From NCBI GenBank assembly GCA_002425765.1, contig DIMW01000004.1, forward strand, positions 62,001 to 126,000: a stretch of DNA of 64,000 bases, written 5' to 3'. Both the position numbers and the translations under genes were made by a program. This document shows, one piece after another, positions 9,242-18,268 of the stretch; within the stretch, counting starts at the first letter, position 1; every line of letters starts with the position of its first letter. The notes beneath the pieces were generated by a model. It did not search any database, had not been told where the DNA came from, and saw nothing but the letters and a program-made list of their open reading frames with translations. This DNA is from Spirochaetaceae bacterium UBA5556. Its GTDB lineage: Bacteria > Spirochaetota > Spirochaetia > Treponematales > Rectinemataceae.

Positions 9242-10022
9242 GGGTATCTCCGGCCGTGGCATATGGAATTATGAGAATGTCGCCAAAAAGCCTGTGCTGG
9301 CGAATCCGAATTATTTTATTCTTCGTCGAATCCAGGACGGCTAAAAATGCGCATGCCAAATCCATCGCCGAAGCGTGCTTCGCGATCAGGTCATCAAAAC
9401 GAAAGCTGCCCTTATTGGTCAAAAGTTCATTGATGAGCGCGATTTTTTCGTTGATGCTCACTTCTTCGTAGAGGTCGATGATCCGTTCGGAATTGAAATG
9501 ACGAATCATGGAGACGAAAGTTCTCAACAGATCCCATGAATCAGCGGGTATCCAGGGATCATCGTTGGGATTGTCGGCAAAGGGCAAGGGGCGCTGCGAT
9601 GACGACCTCTCGACAAACCATTCGACCTCCATCTCGCGCTGTTCCATCAGTTCAGAGAGTTTCTTGAACCGGTGATATTCGATGAGTTGGTCGATCAGGG
9701 CTCTTCTGGGGTCGTCAATCTCTTCCAGATCATCGTCGGAATGAGGAAGAAGGCTTCTCGATTTTATGTATAAAAGCGTCGCCGCCATTTGATAGAATTC
9801 GGACACCTCGTCGAGATCGGCTGAAGGGTCACTGTTCAGGCACTCGAGAAACTGTTCGGTTATGCTCGAAAGATGAATATCGTAGATATTCATCTCATTC
9901 TTTTTTATTAGATAGAGCAGAAGGTCCAAGGGCCCTTCAAAATCACTCAGATGGAAGGTGCGCCCATTTGAGAGGCCCGCAATCTGCTCTTCGCTGGAAT
10001 CTATATCTAATTCTTGCATCAT
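9234..10022 (-). CDS. scpA: Segregation and condensation protein A
   Basis: 262 residues. The N-terminal hallmark FEGPLDLLLYLIKKNEMNIYDI marks the kleisin family; the C-terminal winged helix binds the SMC ATPase head. Works with ScpB and SMC in chromosome compaction and segregation. It overlaps the stop of folK by 4 bases and runs into scpB. The smc gene itself is not in this window. Confidence 0.95.
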   Translation of the reverse strand: MMQELDIDSSEEQIAGLSNGRTFHLSDFEGPLDLLLYLIKKNEMNIYDIHLSSITEQFLECLNSDPSADLDEVSEFYQMAATLLYIKSRSLLPHSDDDLEEIDDPRRALIDQLIEYHRFKKLSELMEQREMEVEWFVERSSSQRPLPFADNPNDDPWIPADSWDLLRTFVSMIRHFNSERIIDLYEEVSINEKIALINELLTNKGSFRFDDLIAKHASAMDLACAFLAVLDSTKNKIIRIRQHRLFGDILIIPYATAGDTHE

Positions 10023-10534
10023 TCTGAGTATGGCCCATCATATCTACAGTCGTTGACCGGGTAAATACCTTGAGGAGGAAGGGCGGCCACAAGCTGTTGT
10101 ATTGAGATGCCCAGGCCTGGATGATAAAGCTCATAGTCAAGTTCCAGGAGGGGCAGGAGAGCGAATTTCCGTTCGGCGAGCCCCGGGTGAGGAATGATCA
10201 GATCTGGTTCCGTAATTATCCTTTTCCCGTATAAAAGTATGTCGATATCAAGGGTACGGGGTCCCTTTTTGATTTCATGTTCGCGGTCTCTGCCGAACCG
10301 GGCCTCGATTTCGTTGATCTTTCTGAGGAGCTTCCGCGGGCTGAGCTCGGTCATTCCGCACAGGGCCATGTTGAGAAAATCTGCCTGCTCCTCGTAATAG
10401 CGGGCCCGAGAGCGCCAGAGACCTGAATGCCGGCAATCAGAGAAGAGGGCTTCCAACTCATCCGTGGCCGACCTTAGAATGACGAAAGAGTCTCCCTTAT
10501 TTGATCCCAGCCCTAGCCAGAACTTTTCCATCAT
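10019..10534 (-). CDS. folK: HPPK, 6-hydroxymethyl-7,8-dihydropterin pyrophosphokinase
   Basis: 171 residues. The N-terminal LGLGSNKGD motif, the RSRARYYEEQADFLNMAL segment and RGPRTLDIDILLYG-like pterin/Mg binding motif (here KGPRTLDIDILLYG) are those of FolK. It transfers pyrophosphate from ATP to the pterin ahead of dihydropteroate synthase in folate synthesis. It is the first gene of the folK-scpA-scpB-rluB-cmk-rpsA run. No other folate gene is in the window. Confidence 0.95.
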   Translation of the reverse strand: MMEKFWLGLGSNKGDSFVILRSATDELEALFSDCRHSGLWRSRARYYEEQADFLNMALCGMTELSPRKLLRKINEIEARFGRDREHEIKKGPRTLDIDILLYGKRIITEPDLIIPHPGLAERKFALLPLLELDYELYHPGLGISIQQLVAALPPQGIYPVNDCRYDGPYSE

Positions 10535-10617
10535 TGAAATACTTTTTTCCCCGGGGTGTTTCTTTTTAAACCAGAACCAGAATATATCTGGATACTACAC
10601 TCCATCTTTGCTCTAAA

Positions 10618-11844
10618 TTAGAATAGATCTTCTGTCCTAATTCTTGAGTCGTCGAGACCAGAGTCACCGCGGCCAGCTTCCTGAACAAAGGGCTGTACGG
10701 GAATATCCTGGATTTCTTCGCCCGGGCTTGTCTCGGCTGCCTTGGATTTGTCGGGATTGAACAGTATCTCTCTGACTTCGGCCTCGATTTTTTGGGCGAC
10801 TTCAGTGGATTGCTCGAGATAGGCTTTGGCGTTCTCCCTCCCCTGCCCCACCTTCTCGCTTCCGTACGTGTACCATGCCCCCCTTTTTTCCATTACGTTG
10901 CATTTGACAGCCGCATCCAAAAGTGAAGCGCTCCAGGAAATGCCTTTGCCAAAGATGATCTCGAGTTCCGCCTTTCGGAATGGCGGAGCGACCTTGTTTT
11001 TAACCACTTTTACACGCACCTTGTTTCCGATCGCCTCGTCGTCCTGGCCCCCCTCGATAGTCTCAATCCTTCGGACTTCGAGCCGAACCGATGCATAGAA
11101 CTTGAGCGCGTTGCCGCCTGTGGTGGTCTCGGGGTTGCCGAACATGATCCCGATTTTCATTCTTATTTGGTTGATAAATATCAGAATGGTCTTGCTCTTT
11201 GAGAGGGCTCCTGCGAGCTTGCGCAGGGCTTGGCTCATGAGCCTGGCCTGAAGGCCTACATGGGAATCACCCATCTCTCCCTCGATTTCCGCCTGAGGAG
11301 TGAGTGCGGCGACAGAGTCTATGACAATGATGTCGACAGCTCCTGAACGGATGAGGGACTCGGCGATGTCGAGGGCCTGTTCACCATTGTCAGGCTGTGA
11401 AATATAGAGCTCATTGGTGTCGACGCCGAGGTTTCGGGCATATATGGGGTCCAACGCATGTTCGGCGTCGATAAACGCGGCAATGCCTCCTCTCTTTTGT
11501 GCTTCGGCGATTGCGTGGAGCGCCAGCGTCGTTTTTCCCGAAGATTCCGGGCCATATATTTCAATTATTCTCCCTCGCGGATAGCCTCCGATGCCGAGAG
11601 CTTCATCGAGCAGAATCGAGCCGGAAGAGATAACATCGATTCCACGTGCGATTGCATGGGCACCCAGCTTCATCAGGGCACCTTGGCCGAACTGCTTTTC
11701 GATCTGCAGTCGCGCCGCTTCCAAGGCTTTTAATTTCTCTTCCCGTTCCCGCCGGAATTCAGGATCGATATTGCCTTCTTGCGCAAATTTGGAATTCTGC
11801 TCGTTCACCGGTTCTTCCGCGGCGCGGGTTTGTCGTCTCGCCAT
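10618..11844 (-). CDS. recA: Recombinase A
   Basis: 408 residues from the ATG at 11844, which has GGAGGG nine bases upstream; a start 11 codons earlier lacks a good site. Walker [10 protein letters not shown], the Walker B region [12 protein letters not shown] and the L2 loop with [15 protein letters not shown] are all intact. RecA polymerises on single-stranded DNA, drives strand exchange and activates SOS co-proteases where present. The N-terminus before the core is somewhat long and charged, as in other spirochaetes. It has its own extended -10 promoter inside the long minus-strand block. Confidence 0.98.
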   Translation of the reverse strand: MARRQTRAAEEPVNEQNSKFAQEGNIDPEFRREREEKLKALEAARLQIEKQFGQGALMKLGAHAIARGIDVISSGSILLDEALGIGGYPRGRIIEIYGPESSGKTTLALHAIAEAQKRGGIAAFIDAEHALDPIYARNLGVDTNELYISQPDNGEQALDIAESLIRSGAVDIIVIDSVAALTPQAEIEGEMGDSHVGLQARLMSQALRKLAGALSKSKTILIFINQIRMKIGIMFGNPETTTGGNALKFYASVRLEVRRIETIEGGQDDEAIGNKVRVKVVKNKVAPPFRKAELEIIFGKGISWSASLLDAAVKCNVMEKRGAWYTYGSEKVGQGRENAKAYLEQSTEVAQKIEAEVREILFNPDKSKAAETSPGEEIQDIPVQPFVQEAGRGDSGLDDSRIRTEDLF

Positions 11845-11877
11845 TATAGATTTCCCTCCATCCTCTATGACGCGCAA

Positions 11878-11886
11878 ATTGTATCA
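11878..11886 (-). promoter_or_regulatory. Extended -10 promoter of recA
   Basis: Read on the minus strand the sequence is TG-A-TACAAT, an extended -10 with five of six consensus bases in the hexamer, about 33 bases upstream of the recA ATG. No good -35 is visible, as expected for extended -10 promoters. I see no clear LexA-type palindrome. Confidence 0.55.
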
Positions 11887-11928
11887 CATGATTGCAATTT
11901 CTGCACCCTGCCGTACGACATTCTACAT

Positions 11929-13287
11929 CTATTGCTCATGGCGGATGAGTTCCGCAGGAGCGATATGCGAAGATTTGATCGCAGGTACAAGAGACACTAA
12001 CGCGCTCACTACAATTCCTGCGCCCAGAATAAAAATAATATAATTCCAATTAATATGGATGGGTATATGTTCGAGGTAATAGTCGGGATTGAGCAATGTC
12101 ATGGGGTGCAGGGCTGGCACCCACAGCTTTAAAACAAAATTTATCGCCGCCTGCACACCCCTCAGTATCTGATTGATATAGAATGAGATGAAAATTCCGA
12201 CCGCGCTGCCTACGATGCAGCCCAACGTACCTGTGGCTGCGCCGCCCACCAAGAAAATCGCCGCCGTCTGCTGTGGAGAAACACCAAATGACCTGAGAAT
12301 TGCAATTTCTGTTCTGTGCTCCATGACGTATGTCGTGAGGGCCGAGGCTAAGTTGATCGAGGCAACGAGGATAGCGATGGCCATAATGAGAATAAGAATC
12401 GATTTAGTGCTGGAAAAGGATGCGAAGAGACTCCGTTCGATGTCTCGCCAGGAGCGGACATCGACTCCTGGTATGCCTGAAAGGCCAGCTCTTGCCATCT
12501 GATCCGCGATTTCAGAGGCCACCGTGTTCAGCTCGGCGCCATAGGGGTGCATGGTCTTTATGCCTATAAAAGTGTATGCCGTCGAAGGATTCAGAAGACG
12601 CAATGCGGTTTCGGATTGGACGATGAACCAATTTGCGTCCAATTCACGGTAGCCGCTCGACACAATTCCCGCGACACGAAAAATACTCAGCTTCGGAAGC
12701 ATCTGTGCTTCATCTCCGCCGGAACTGCGGAGCGTAATGAGCGTGACAGTGTCGCCGGCATTGACACCTAGGGCTTTGGCGAGATAGCGGCCGAGCACCG
12801 CTTCGTTCTGCCTCTCGGGGAACATCGCTCCGTCGTCTACCTGAATGAACTTTGTAAAGCCCTCATCTTTTAAAACGGACTGATCCATGCCCCTGATCTG
12901 GGCCGATATTGATCCGCTCGAGGAAGCTGCGAGGCCGATGCCGTCCACTTCAAAGGAGGCGGTGGTAACATCCTGCAGCCCTAAAATGTCTTGCTGAATC
13001 TTTTCTCGTGTTTCGCCATTCAGGTTGAAGGGGAGACTCAACTGCAGATGACTTGTCTTAGTCTCAAGGTACCGGTCAGTTATTCCCTGAATCATGCCGT
13101 TCGACACAAAAAGCACGATATACAGCGGCACTATGCTTATGCCAATTCCCAAGACTGCTCCCCAAAACGCACTGTGCCGCACGTGATGCAATGCAGCGGC
13201 CTCTTGGGTCTGCGCTGGTTTTCCGAAGAGAAAGCGGAACCCAAGGAAAGAAAGCGGTCTTAGGTTATCGGCTTTTATTTGATGCAT
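11929..13287 (-). CDS. LolC/E-family ABC transporter permease
   Basis: 452 residues with the FtsX/MacB-type layout: one N-terminal transmembrane segment (about 40-65), a large periplasmic domain, then three C-terminal segments (about 295-320, 345-375 and 410-440). Members of this family extract lipoproteins from the inner membrane in the LolCDE complex or act in related export. It overlaps the 3' end of the ATPase gene by 13 bases, and together with the other permease upstream of the ATPase forms a heterodimeric permease set. The lipoprotein-release role is inferred; a MacB/FtsX-like exporter for another substrate cannot be excluded. Confidence 0.85.
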   Translation of the reverse strand: MHQIKADNLRPLSFLGFRFLFGKPAQTQEAAALHHVRHSAFWGAVLGIGISIVPLYIVLFVSNGMIQGITDRYLETKTSHLQLSLPFNLNGETREKIQQDILGLQDVTTASFEVDGIGLAASSSGSISAQIRGMDQSVLKDEGFTKFIQVDDGAMFPERQNEAVLGRYLAKALGVNAGDTVTLITLRSSGGDEAQMLPKLSIFRVAGIVSSGYRELDANWFIVQSETALRLLNPSTAYTFIGIKTMHPYGAELNTVASEIADQMARAGLSGIPGVDVRSWRDIERSLFASFSSTKSILILIMAIAILVASINLASALTTYVMEHRTEIAILRSFGVSPQQTAAIFLVGGAATGTLGCIVGSAVGIFISFYINQILRGVQAAINFVLKLWVPALHPMTLLNPDYYLEHIPIHINWNYIIFILGAGIVVSALVSLVPAIKSSHIAPAELIRHEQ

Positions 13288-13958
13288 TCGAAATGCCCCC
13301 CCTTGAGGAGGTGCGAGGTGTTGCCGATTGTCGCGAGCGCTGAGTCGTGCGTGACGAGCACAAGAGTCGTCTTTGCGACATCGGGAAGGCGCTGCAGCAG
13401 AGACCGCACTTCTTCCGCGCTCGCAGCGTCCAGATTGCCTGTCGGTTCATCCGCGAGCACTATCGTGGGCCCATTGATGAGCGCTCGTGCGATCGCGACT
13501 CTCTGCCGCTCTCCTCCTGAGAGCTGAGACGGATAATGATGGGCCCGATTCTCGAGTCCGACCAGATCGAGCAGTTTTGTCGCCTTTTCCCATGCGTCCG
13601 CTCGGGATATGCCCGCCATATAGCCCGGGAGGGCCACATTCTCGAGCGCGGTGAAATCATTGAGCAGGAAGTGAAACTGAAACACAAACCCAACAACGTT
13701 GCGCCTGAAAACGGAGAGGGATTTCTCCGGTACCATATGCAGATCATACCCGTCGACGCGCACTGTACCAGAGTCAAAGCGTTCCAGACTTCCTAAAATC
13801 GCTAAAAACGTGCTTTTGCCCGACCCGCTTGGTCCGAGAATCGTACAGATATTCTCTCTTTCTAACATAAAATCTGCATGGTCGAGGATGCGCAGGACTT
13901 CGGCGCCGGAAGAGAAGGTTTTTGTAAGATCTTTGCATTCGATTATGGGTTCATTCAC
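13275..13958 (-). CDS. lolD: LolD-type ABC transporter ATP-binding protein
   Basis: 227 residues from a GTG at 13958 with GGAGG seven bases upstream; the open frame extends 20 codons further but into the neighbouring gene. Walker A is GPSGSGKST, the Q-loop region FQFHFLLNDFTALENV and signature LSGGERQRVAIARAL are those of the LolD/MacB class, with Walker B IVLADEPTGNLD. It powers the two flanking permeases. Overlaps both neighbours (8 bases upstream, 13 downstream). Confidence 0.9.
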   Translation of the reverse strand: MNEPIIECKDLTKTFSSGAEVLRILDHADFMLERENICTILGPSGSGKSTFLAILGSLERFDSGTVRVDGYDLHMVPEKSLSVFRRNVVGFVFQFHFLLNDFTALENVALPGYMAGISRADAWEKATKLLDLVGLENRAHHYPSQLSGGERQRVAIARALINGPTIVLADEPTGNLDAASAEEVRSLLQRLPDVAKTTLVLVTHDSALATIGNTSHLLKGGHFECIK

Positions 13959-15300
13959 TTCGCAGGACCTCCAGAGGAGAAGCGTTTTTAAAACGTCGAT
14001 ATGCAAGGTATACCGCAATGGCAGGAAAAATAATTGCGAATGCCGAGATCAGAGCTATGTCCGAAGCGAAAACGTTCGAGGGAATGCCGTCGATGTAGAA
14101 GACCGACGGAGAGAACGGCCTGAGATCGGGGATACTTTTCGCAATACCCATGCGGTAAAACAAGGAAATGACACTTTCAAGCAGAGAGATAACGCCATTT
14201 ATAATGCTGTCTACATTGTGTGCCACGGGGATGCCAATACCGACGCCAAGCGCGGCGCCCGCGATGCCGACGATAAGCCCCTCGAGCATAAAAATAGTGG
14301 AAATAGATCGCTGGCTGGTGCCAAACGCCGACAATATGGCCAGGTCTCTTGCCTTTCTTGCGATAGTACGGCGCATCGAATAATGGATATTGATGGCAAC
14401 CACCGCGAAGATGATACTGACGAGGAGGAACATCACTATCTTCTCCGTGCGGAGCGCGCTGAAGAAACTGCGATTGTAATCGCGCCAGGATTCGATACTT
14501 TTTATCCCTTCTGTGTGTGCGAGCGCCGCGACCAGTGCGTCCGTTTGTTCGGACTTTTTCAGTTTCACGCCCAGTACAAGAGGCGCGGGCGCAGTCGGCA
14601 GGCTGGTGATTTTCTCTTGAGAAAGAATCGCAAGCCCCGCATCGAGCTCGTAATATCCCGATCTGAAAAGACCGGAGACCGGCGCATCTATTTCATATTG
14701 TTGAATGCCCTCGTCGGGGCTCACGAGCGCGCCTCGCAAGATCAGTTTTGTCCCTTCATAGGTTCCGAGAAGGCGCGCGGCCTCGGAACCCAAAAGGATT
14801 CCGTTCTCAAGGCTCTTTTCGGCCAGGGGCGCGGGAATATGTAAAGTCTTGCAGAAGCCGGCGTCCCTGGCCAAGTCCTGCGGCTTGATCCACATGACAC
14901 GCACAACGTTCTGGCGATTTTCTGCCCCTTCGGCGAGGAGACTCGTTTCTACGAACGGCGTCACCGATCGGACAAGGGGGGTCTGCCGCAAGAACTGCGA
15001 CAAGGTCTGAATATCCGAATTTTCAGGCGTTATCCTGACATGAAAGCTTGTCGTTTCCAGAAGCGAATCTATGTACTGCCGCTGAAATCCGTTCATGACG
15101 CTCAAGACTACGATAAGCGCCACAATCCCCGCGGCGATACCCAGTATGGCAAATTGTAGCCCCGTCTGATGCGAGGTTTTCTTTTTTGCCGTCGACCAGC
15201 GGATGGCAATATGGAGAAGAGGCATAAATTTCGCGTTTTTGGGGGTGTTTCGGTTTTCCTTCTTTACAGAGAAGCGCCGCCCTTTCTCATCAGCCACCAT
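13951..15300 (-). CDS. LolC/E-family ABC transporter permease (second subunit)
   Basis: 449 residues. After a charged N-terminal extension of about 26 residues there is one transmembrane helix (about 47-70, GIAAGIVALIVVLSVMNGF), a periplasmic domain, and three C-terminal helices with the conserved arrangement of FtsX-like permeases. It is clearly homologous to, but different from, the permease encoded downstream of the ATPase, as LolC and LolE are. It begins 12 bases after ftsY, tying lipoprotein export to targeting genes in one transcript. Confidence 0.85.
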   Translation of the reverse strand: MVADEKGRRFSVKKENRNTPKNAKFMPLLHIAIRWSTAKKKTSHQTGLQFAILGIAAGIVALIVVLSVMNGFQRQYIDSLLETTSFHVRITPENSDIQTLSQFLRQTPLVRSVTPFVETSLLAEGAENRQNVVRVMWIKPQDLARDAGFCKTLHIPAPLAEKSLENGILLGSEAARLLGTYEGTKLILRGALVSPDEGIQQYEIDAPVSGLFRSGYYELDAGLAILSQEKITSLPTAPAPLVLGVKLKKSEQTDALVAALAHTEGIKSIESWRDYNRSFFSALRTEKIVMFLLVSIIFAVVAINIHYSMRRTIARKARDLAILSAFGTSQRSISTIFMLEGLIVGIAGAALGVGIGIPVAHNVDSIINGVISLLESVISLFYRMGIAKSIPDLRPFSPSVFYIDGIPSNVFASDIALISAFAIIFPAIAVYLAYRRFKNASPLEVLRSE

Positions 15301-15312
15301 TGGTCTTTCACC

Positions 15313-16179
15313 CTATTCGCCAACGAAATCATCGAGATACGCGTCGGGATCGAAAGGTTCGAAATTCTCATACCTTTCTCCCGTGCCCAAAAAGAGTGTC
15401 GGAAGGCCAAACTGTCGGTTCACCGCGATAATCATGCCCCCTTTCGAAGTCGAATCGTATTTCGTCATGACGACGCCATCGACCTTCACGGCGCCATGGA
15501 AAATCTCCGCCTGTCGCATGGCGTTCTGTCCCGTCGTGGCGTCGAGCACCAGCAGTTTGCGATAATTGACGTTGGCCGCCTTTTGATTCACAACGCGGTC
15601 GAGTTTTTCCAGTTCCTTGAGGAGATCGGCGCGGGTATGCATGCGGCCGGCAGTGTCGGCGATGACAAGTTGGGCATTGTTGGTTTTTGCGGCATCCACG
15701 GCATCCCACAATACTGCCCCGGGGTCGGAGCCGTGCTGTTGCGCCACCACGCGCACCCCAAGCCTCTCCCCGTGAATCTTTAGCTGTTCGATTGCCGCGG
15801 CGCGGAAGGTGTCGCCTGCCGCAAGAATGACGGGTTTCGCGGGATTTCTCTTTTGCGCCCAGGAGGCAAGCTTCGCGCAACTCGTTGTCTTTCCCACGCC
15901 ATTTACGCCTAACATGAGCACGATGTTCAGTCTGTCGGGATCAAGTTCAAATGTCGCAGTCTTAATATATGGACGCAAAAGATCCTTTAATTTCCTCTTC
16001 GCCTCTTCGGTATTTGAAATACCTTCTTTTTTGCAGGAACTTCTGAGCTCGTCCACAACTTCAAACGCGAGTGAAGCGCCGATATCTCCCTCGATCAATA
16101 CATCCGTAAGCTCTTCAAAGACCTCATCGCTCAATTGATTCCGACGAAAGAGCGCCTTAATTCTTTCAGCAAACTTCAT
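15313..16179 (-). CDS. ftsY: Signal recognition particle receptor
   Basis: 288 residues from the ATG at 16179 (MKFAERIKALFRR), a compact FtsY lacking the long acidic A domain of E. coli. The NG domain has G1 GVNGVGKTT, G3 DTAGRMHTRADLLKELEK, G4 TKYD and the closing GTGERYENFEPFDPD. It binds the SRP-ribosome complex at the membrane and hands nascent chains to SecYEG. The basic amphipathic N-terminus is probably its membrane-binding helix. Located 23 bases after an orphan secreted-protein gene. Confidence 0.96.
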   Translation of the reverse strand: MKFAERIKALFRRNQLSDEVFEELTDVLIEGDIGASLAFEVVDELRSSCKKEGISNTEEAKRKLKDLLRPYIKTATFELDPDRLNIVLMLGVNGVGKTTSCAKLASWAQKRNPAKPVILAAGDTFRAAAIEQLKIHGERLGVRVVAQQHGSDPGAVLWDAVDAAKTNNAQLVIADTAGRMHTRADLLKELEKLDRVVNQKAANVNYRKLLVLDATTGQNAMRQAEIFHGAVKVDGVVMTKYDSTSKGGMIIAVNRQFGLPTLFLGTGERYENFEPFDPDAYLDDFVGE

Positions 16180-16202
16180 AGATTCTCCATAATTTTTAGT
16201 AT

Positions 16203-17135
16203 TCAGCGCGATGCCTGGAGCATTATGACCGCATTCCATATGGCGGAAGTCAAGAATGCGGCAGTGGCAGCCGCGCAGGCCCCGGTCGCTATGCCGGAGG
16301 CTGTCACCGCATTTTCAAACGCCGTATTTCTATACGCGGCCTCCTGATAGGTTTCCCACAGGCCCAGAGACACCATGGACAGAGATAAACCGATCGCAAC
16401 GCCTCCGATTGAAAATTTGAGTCTTGAGCTCGCCTGTTCATACTTGGGCTTATCGATCCATGGCTCAATGACGGGCAATTTTAAAGCCGCTGTTGAAACG
16501 CCCTGCTCCGACGACAAAAAATTCGCCGAAGACTGCGACGGTGCAGGTGCCACTATTTTCTGTGCAATGAAAATAGTTACAGCTTCTTTGGTCGCCTCAG
16601 AAAGATTAAAAATCGAACAGGCCCCTGAAAAGTAAGTAGCGCTCTCCCCTGTTTTTGTCAGCAAAAGGACCCCAAACTGCATATTATTGTCTATTATTGT
16701 GTACAATATGAACATGACGGCATCGACATTCTGTAGCGCGGCGGCTTGAAATATTGCGGTGTCATGTTCTTCTGGGTGCAGCGTTTTCAGCGTGTCAATG
16801 CCGATGGGAATTATGTGGCCGATCTCCGTGTTTGCCCGGAGCGATTCCTCCATCAATTTTTCAAGACTGGTAGCCTCGGGGTATGGACCGCCGTTGGCGA
16901 GCGACTGAGGTGTGGCGAGCGTCTCTTCAATGAGCCGCCACGATAATTTTTCGTCGGGCTCTTGAGAAAAGAATTGCGAGAGGCCCCGCTGATCAGTCCG
17001 TATGGGAAAACACAGCGCAATATTTTTCAGACCGTCTTGCGGGGCAGAGGCGGCCTGCGCCGATGCGCGGCCCATCGGCAAAAAAAGCAAGACGAGAAGA
17101 ATCAGCTCGGGCATGAATCTTTCAGATGTCTTCAT
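16203..17135 (-). CDS. Orphan exported protein with C-terminal membrane segments
   Basis: 310 residues from the ATG at 17135. The start has a signal peptide (ELILLVLLFLP then an ASAQA cleavage site near residue 27). The body holds a segment like a periplasmic sensor or nucleotide-less fold (HIIPIGIDTLKTLHPEE, then AVMFILYTIIDNNMQFGVLLL) and the last 65 residues carry two hydrophobic stretches, so it may be held in the membrane by its C-terminus. I do not recognise the family. It overlaps the end of prfB by 14 bases and precedes ftsY by 23, so it is almost surely co-expressed with them. Confidence 0.7.
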   Translation of the reverse strand: MKTSERFMPELILLVLLFLPMGRASAQAASAPQDGLKNIALCFPIRTDQRGLSQFFSQEPDEKLSWRLIEETLATPQSLANGGPYPEATSLEKLMEESLRANTEIGHIIPIGIDTLKTLHPEEHDTAIFQAAALQNVDAVMFILYTIIDNNMQFGVLLLTKTGESATYFSGACSIFNLSEATKEAVTIFIAQKIVAPAPSQSSANFLSSEQGVSTAALKLPVIEPWIDKPKYEQASSRLKFSIGGVAIGLSLSMVSLGLWETYQEAAYRNTAFENAVTASGIATGACAAATAAFLTSAIWNAVIMLQASR

Positions 17136-18253
17136 CTTCCTCTTCGACGGCGGTCCCGCCCTTCCACTGCCAATGTAAGTAAGACTCGATAAAAGGATCA
17201 AGTTCTCCATCCATCACAGCCTGTACATTCCCGACAGAGAATTTGTTTCTGTGGTCTTTGACCATCGTATATGGTTGAAATACGTACGAGCGAATCTGGG
17301 AACCCCAGGCGATCTCTTTCTTCTCGCCAGCGAATTTTGCCGTTTCCTTATCGCGTTCCGCCCTGTAATACTCATACAGCCTCGACTTGAGGATGCTCAT
17401 CGCAACGTCTTTGTTCTTATATTGGCTGCGCTCGTTTTGGCAGGTTACGACGATGCCCGTAGCGAGGTGGGTAATCCTCACCGCCGAGTCGGTCTTATTG
17501 ACCTTCTGCCCGCCTGCCCCACCTGCACGATAGGTGTCGATACGGATATCCTCCGGCCTGATATCGATCTCTATCGAGTCGTCCAGTACCGGCATCACGG
17601 AGACCGAGGCGAAGGATGTGTGGCGCCTCGCGTTCGCGTCGAAGGGCGATATCCTCACAAGCCTGTGGACGCCCGTTTCACCTTTGAGATAGCCATACGC
17701 ATATTCTCCGGAGACTTGAATGGTCACCGACTTGATGCCTCCCTCAGCCTCAAGAAAATCGATGGTTTCAACTTTAAAATCGTGCCGTTCCGCCCACCGA
17801 AGGTACATCCTGTACAACATACTGGCCCAATCACAGGCCTCGGTGCCTCCCGAACCGGCGTGAATAGTCAGGAATGCATCGTTTGCGTCCGCTTCTCCGG
17901 AGAGTAATTCGATCACCAGGGCCTTATCGAATTGGGCCTGGGTATCCTGAAGGCTTGCGAGCAGGTCCCCTTCCATATCCTGATGATCCTCTTCCCGTAC
18001 AAGTTCGTACATTTCTTCCAGTGAAAGAATATCATCGTGCAATTTTCTCCATGTCTCAAGCCGCCCCCTGAGGGTTTTAATTTCAGTGAGAACTCTCCGC
18101 GCCTTCTTTTGATCTGACCAAAAATCGATATCTGTGGTCAGCGTCTCCTTCTCGTGTATCTTCCCCTCGATGGCAGGTGCGTCAAAGACGCCCCCAGATT
18201 TCTAGGACTTCCTCTTTTAAGTCGTGAATGGGCTTCGCCAGGTCTTCAAGCAT
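17122..18253 (-). CDS. prfB: Peptide chain release factor 2, expressed by +1 programmed frameshift
   Basis: Translation begins at the ATG at 18253 (AGGAGG at 18259-18264), runs 23 codons to an in-frame TGA at 18184-18182, and continues in the +1 frame by skipping the T at 18184, giving about 376 residues. The RF2-specific stop-codon reading tripeptide SPF and the catalytic GGQ (in RAGGAGGQKVNKTDS) are present. RF2 ends translation at UGA and UAA. A gene caller that ignores the shift will start the protein at 18042 and lose about 70 residues. galM ends 15 bases upstream. Confidence 0.97.
18181..18197 (-). promoter_or_regulatory. RF2 autoregulatory +1 frameshift site
   Basis: On the minus strand the codons are TGG GGG CGT CTT TGA C. 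The slippery CTT-TGA-C is identical to that of most bacterial prfB genes, and a G-run sits the usual three bases before CTT as an internal Shine-Dalgarno-like stimulator. When RF2 is scarce the ribosome slips +1 and makes more RF2. Confidence 0.95.
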
Positions 18254-18268
18254 GTCTGCCTCCTTTCA

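Noticed and set aside
10535..10617. CCAGA-TATAT-TCTGG hairpin after recA as a terminator
   Set aside because: Only a five-base stem and a poor T run; too weak to call.
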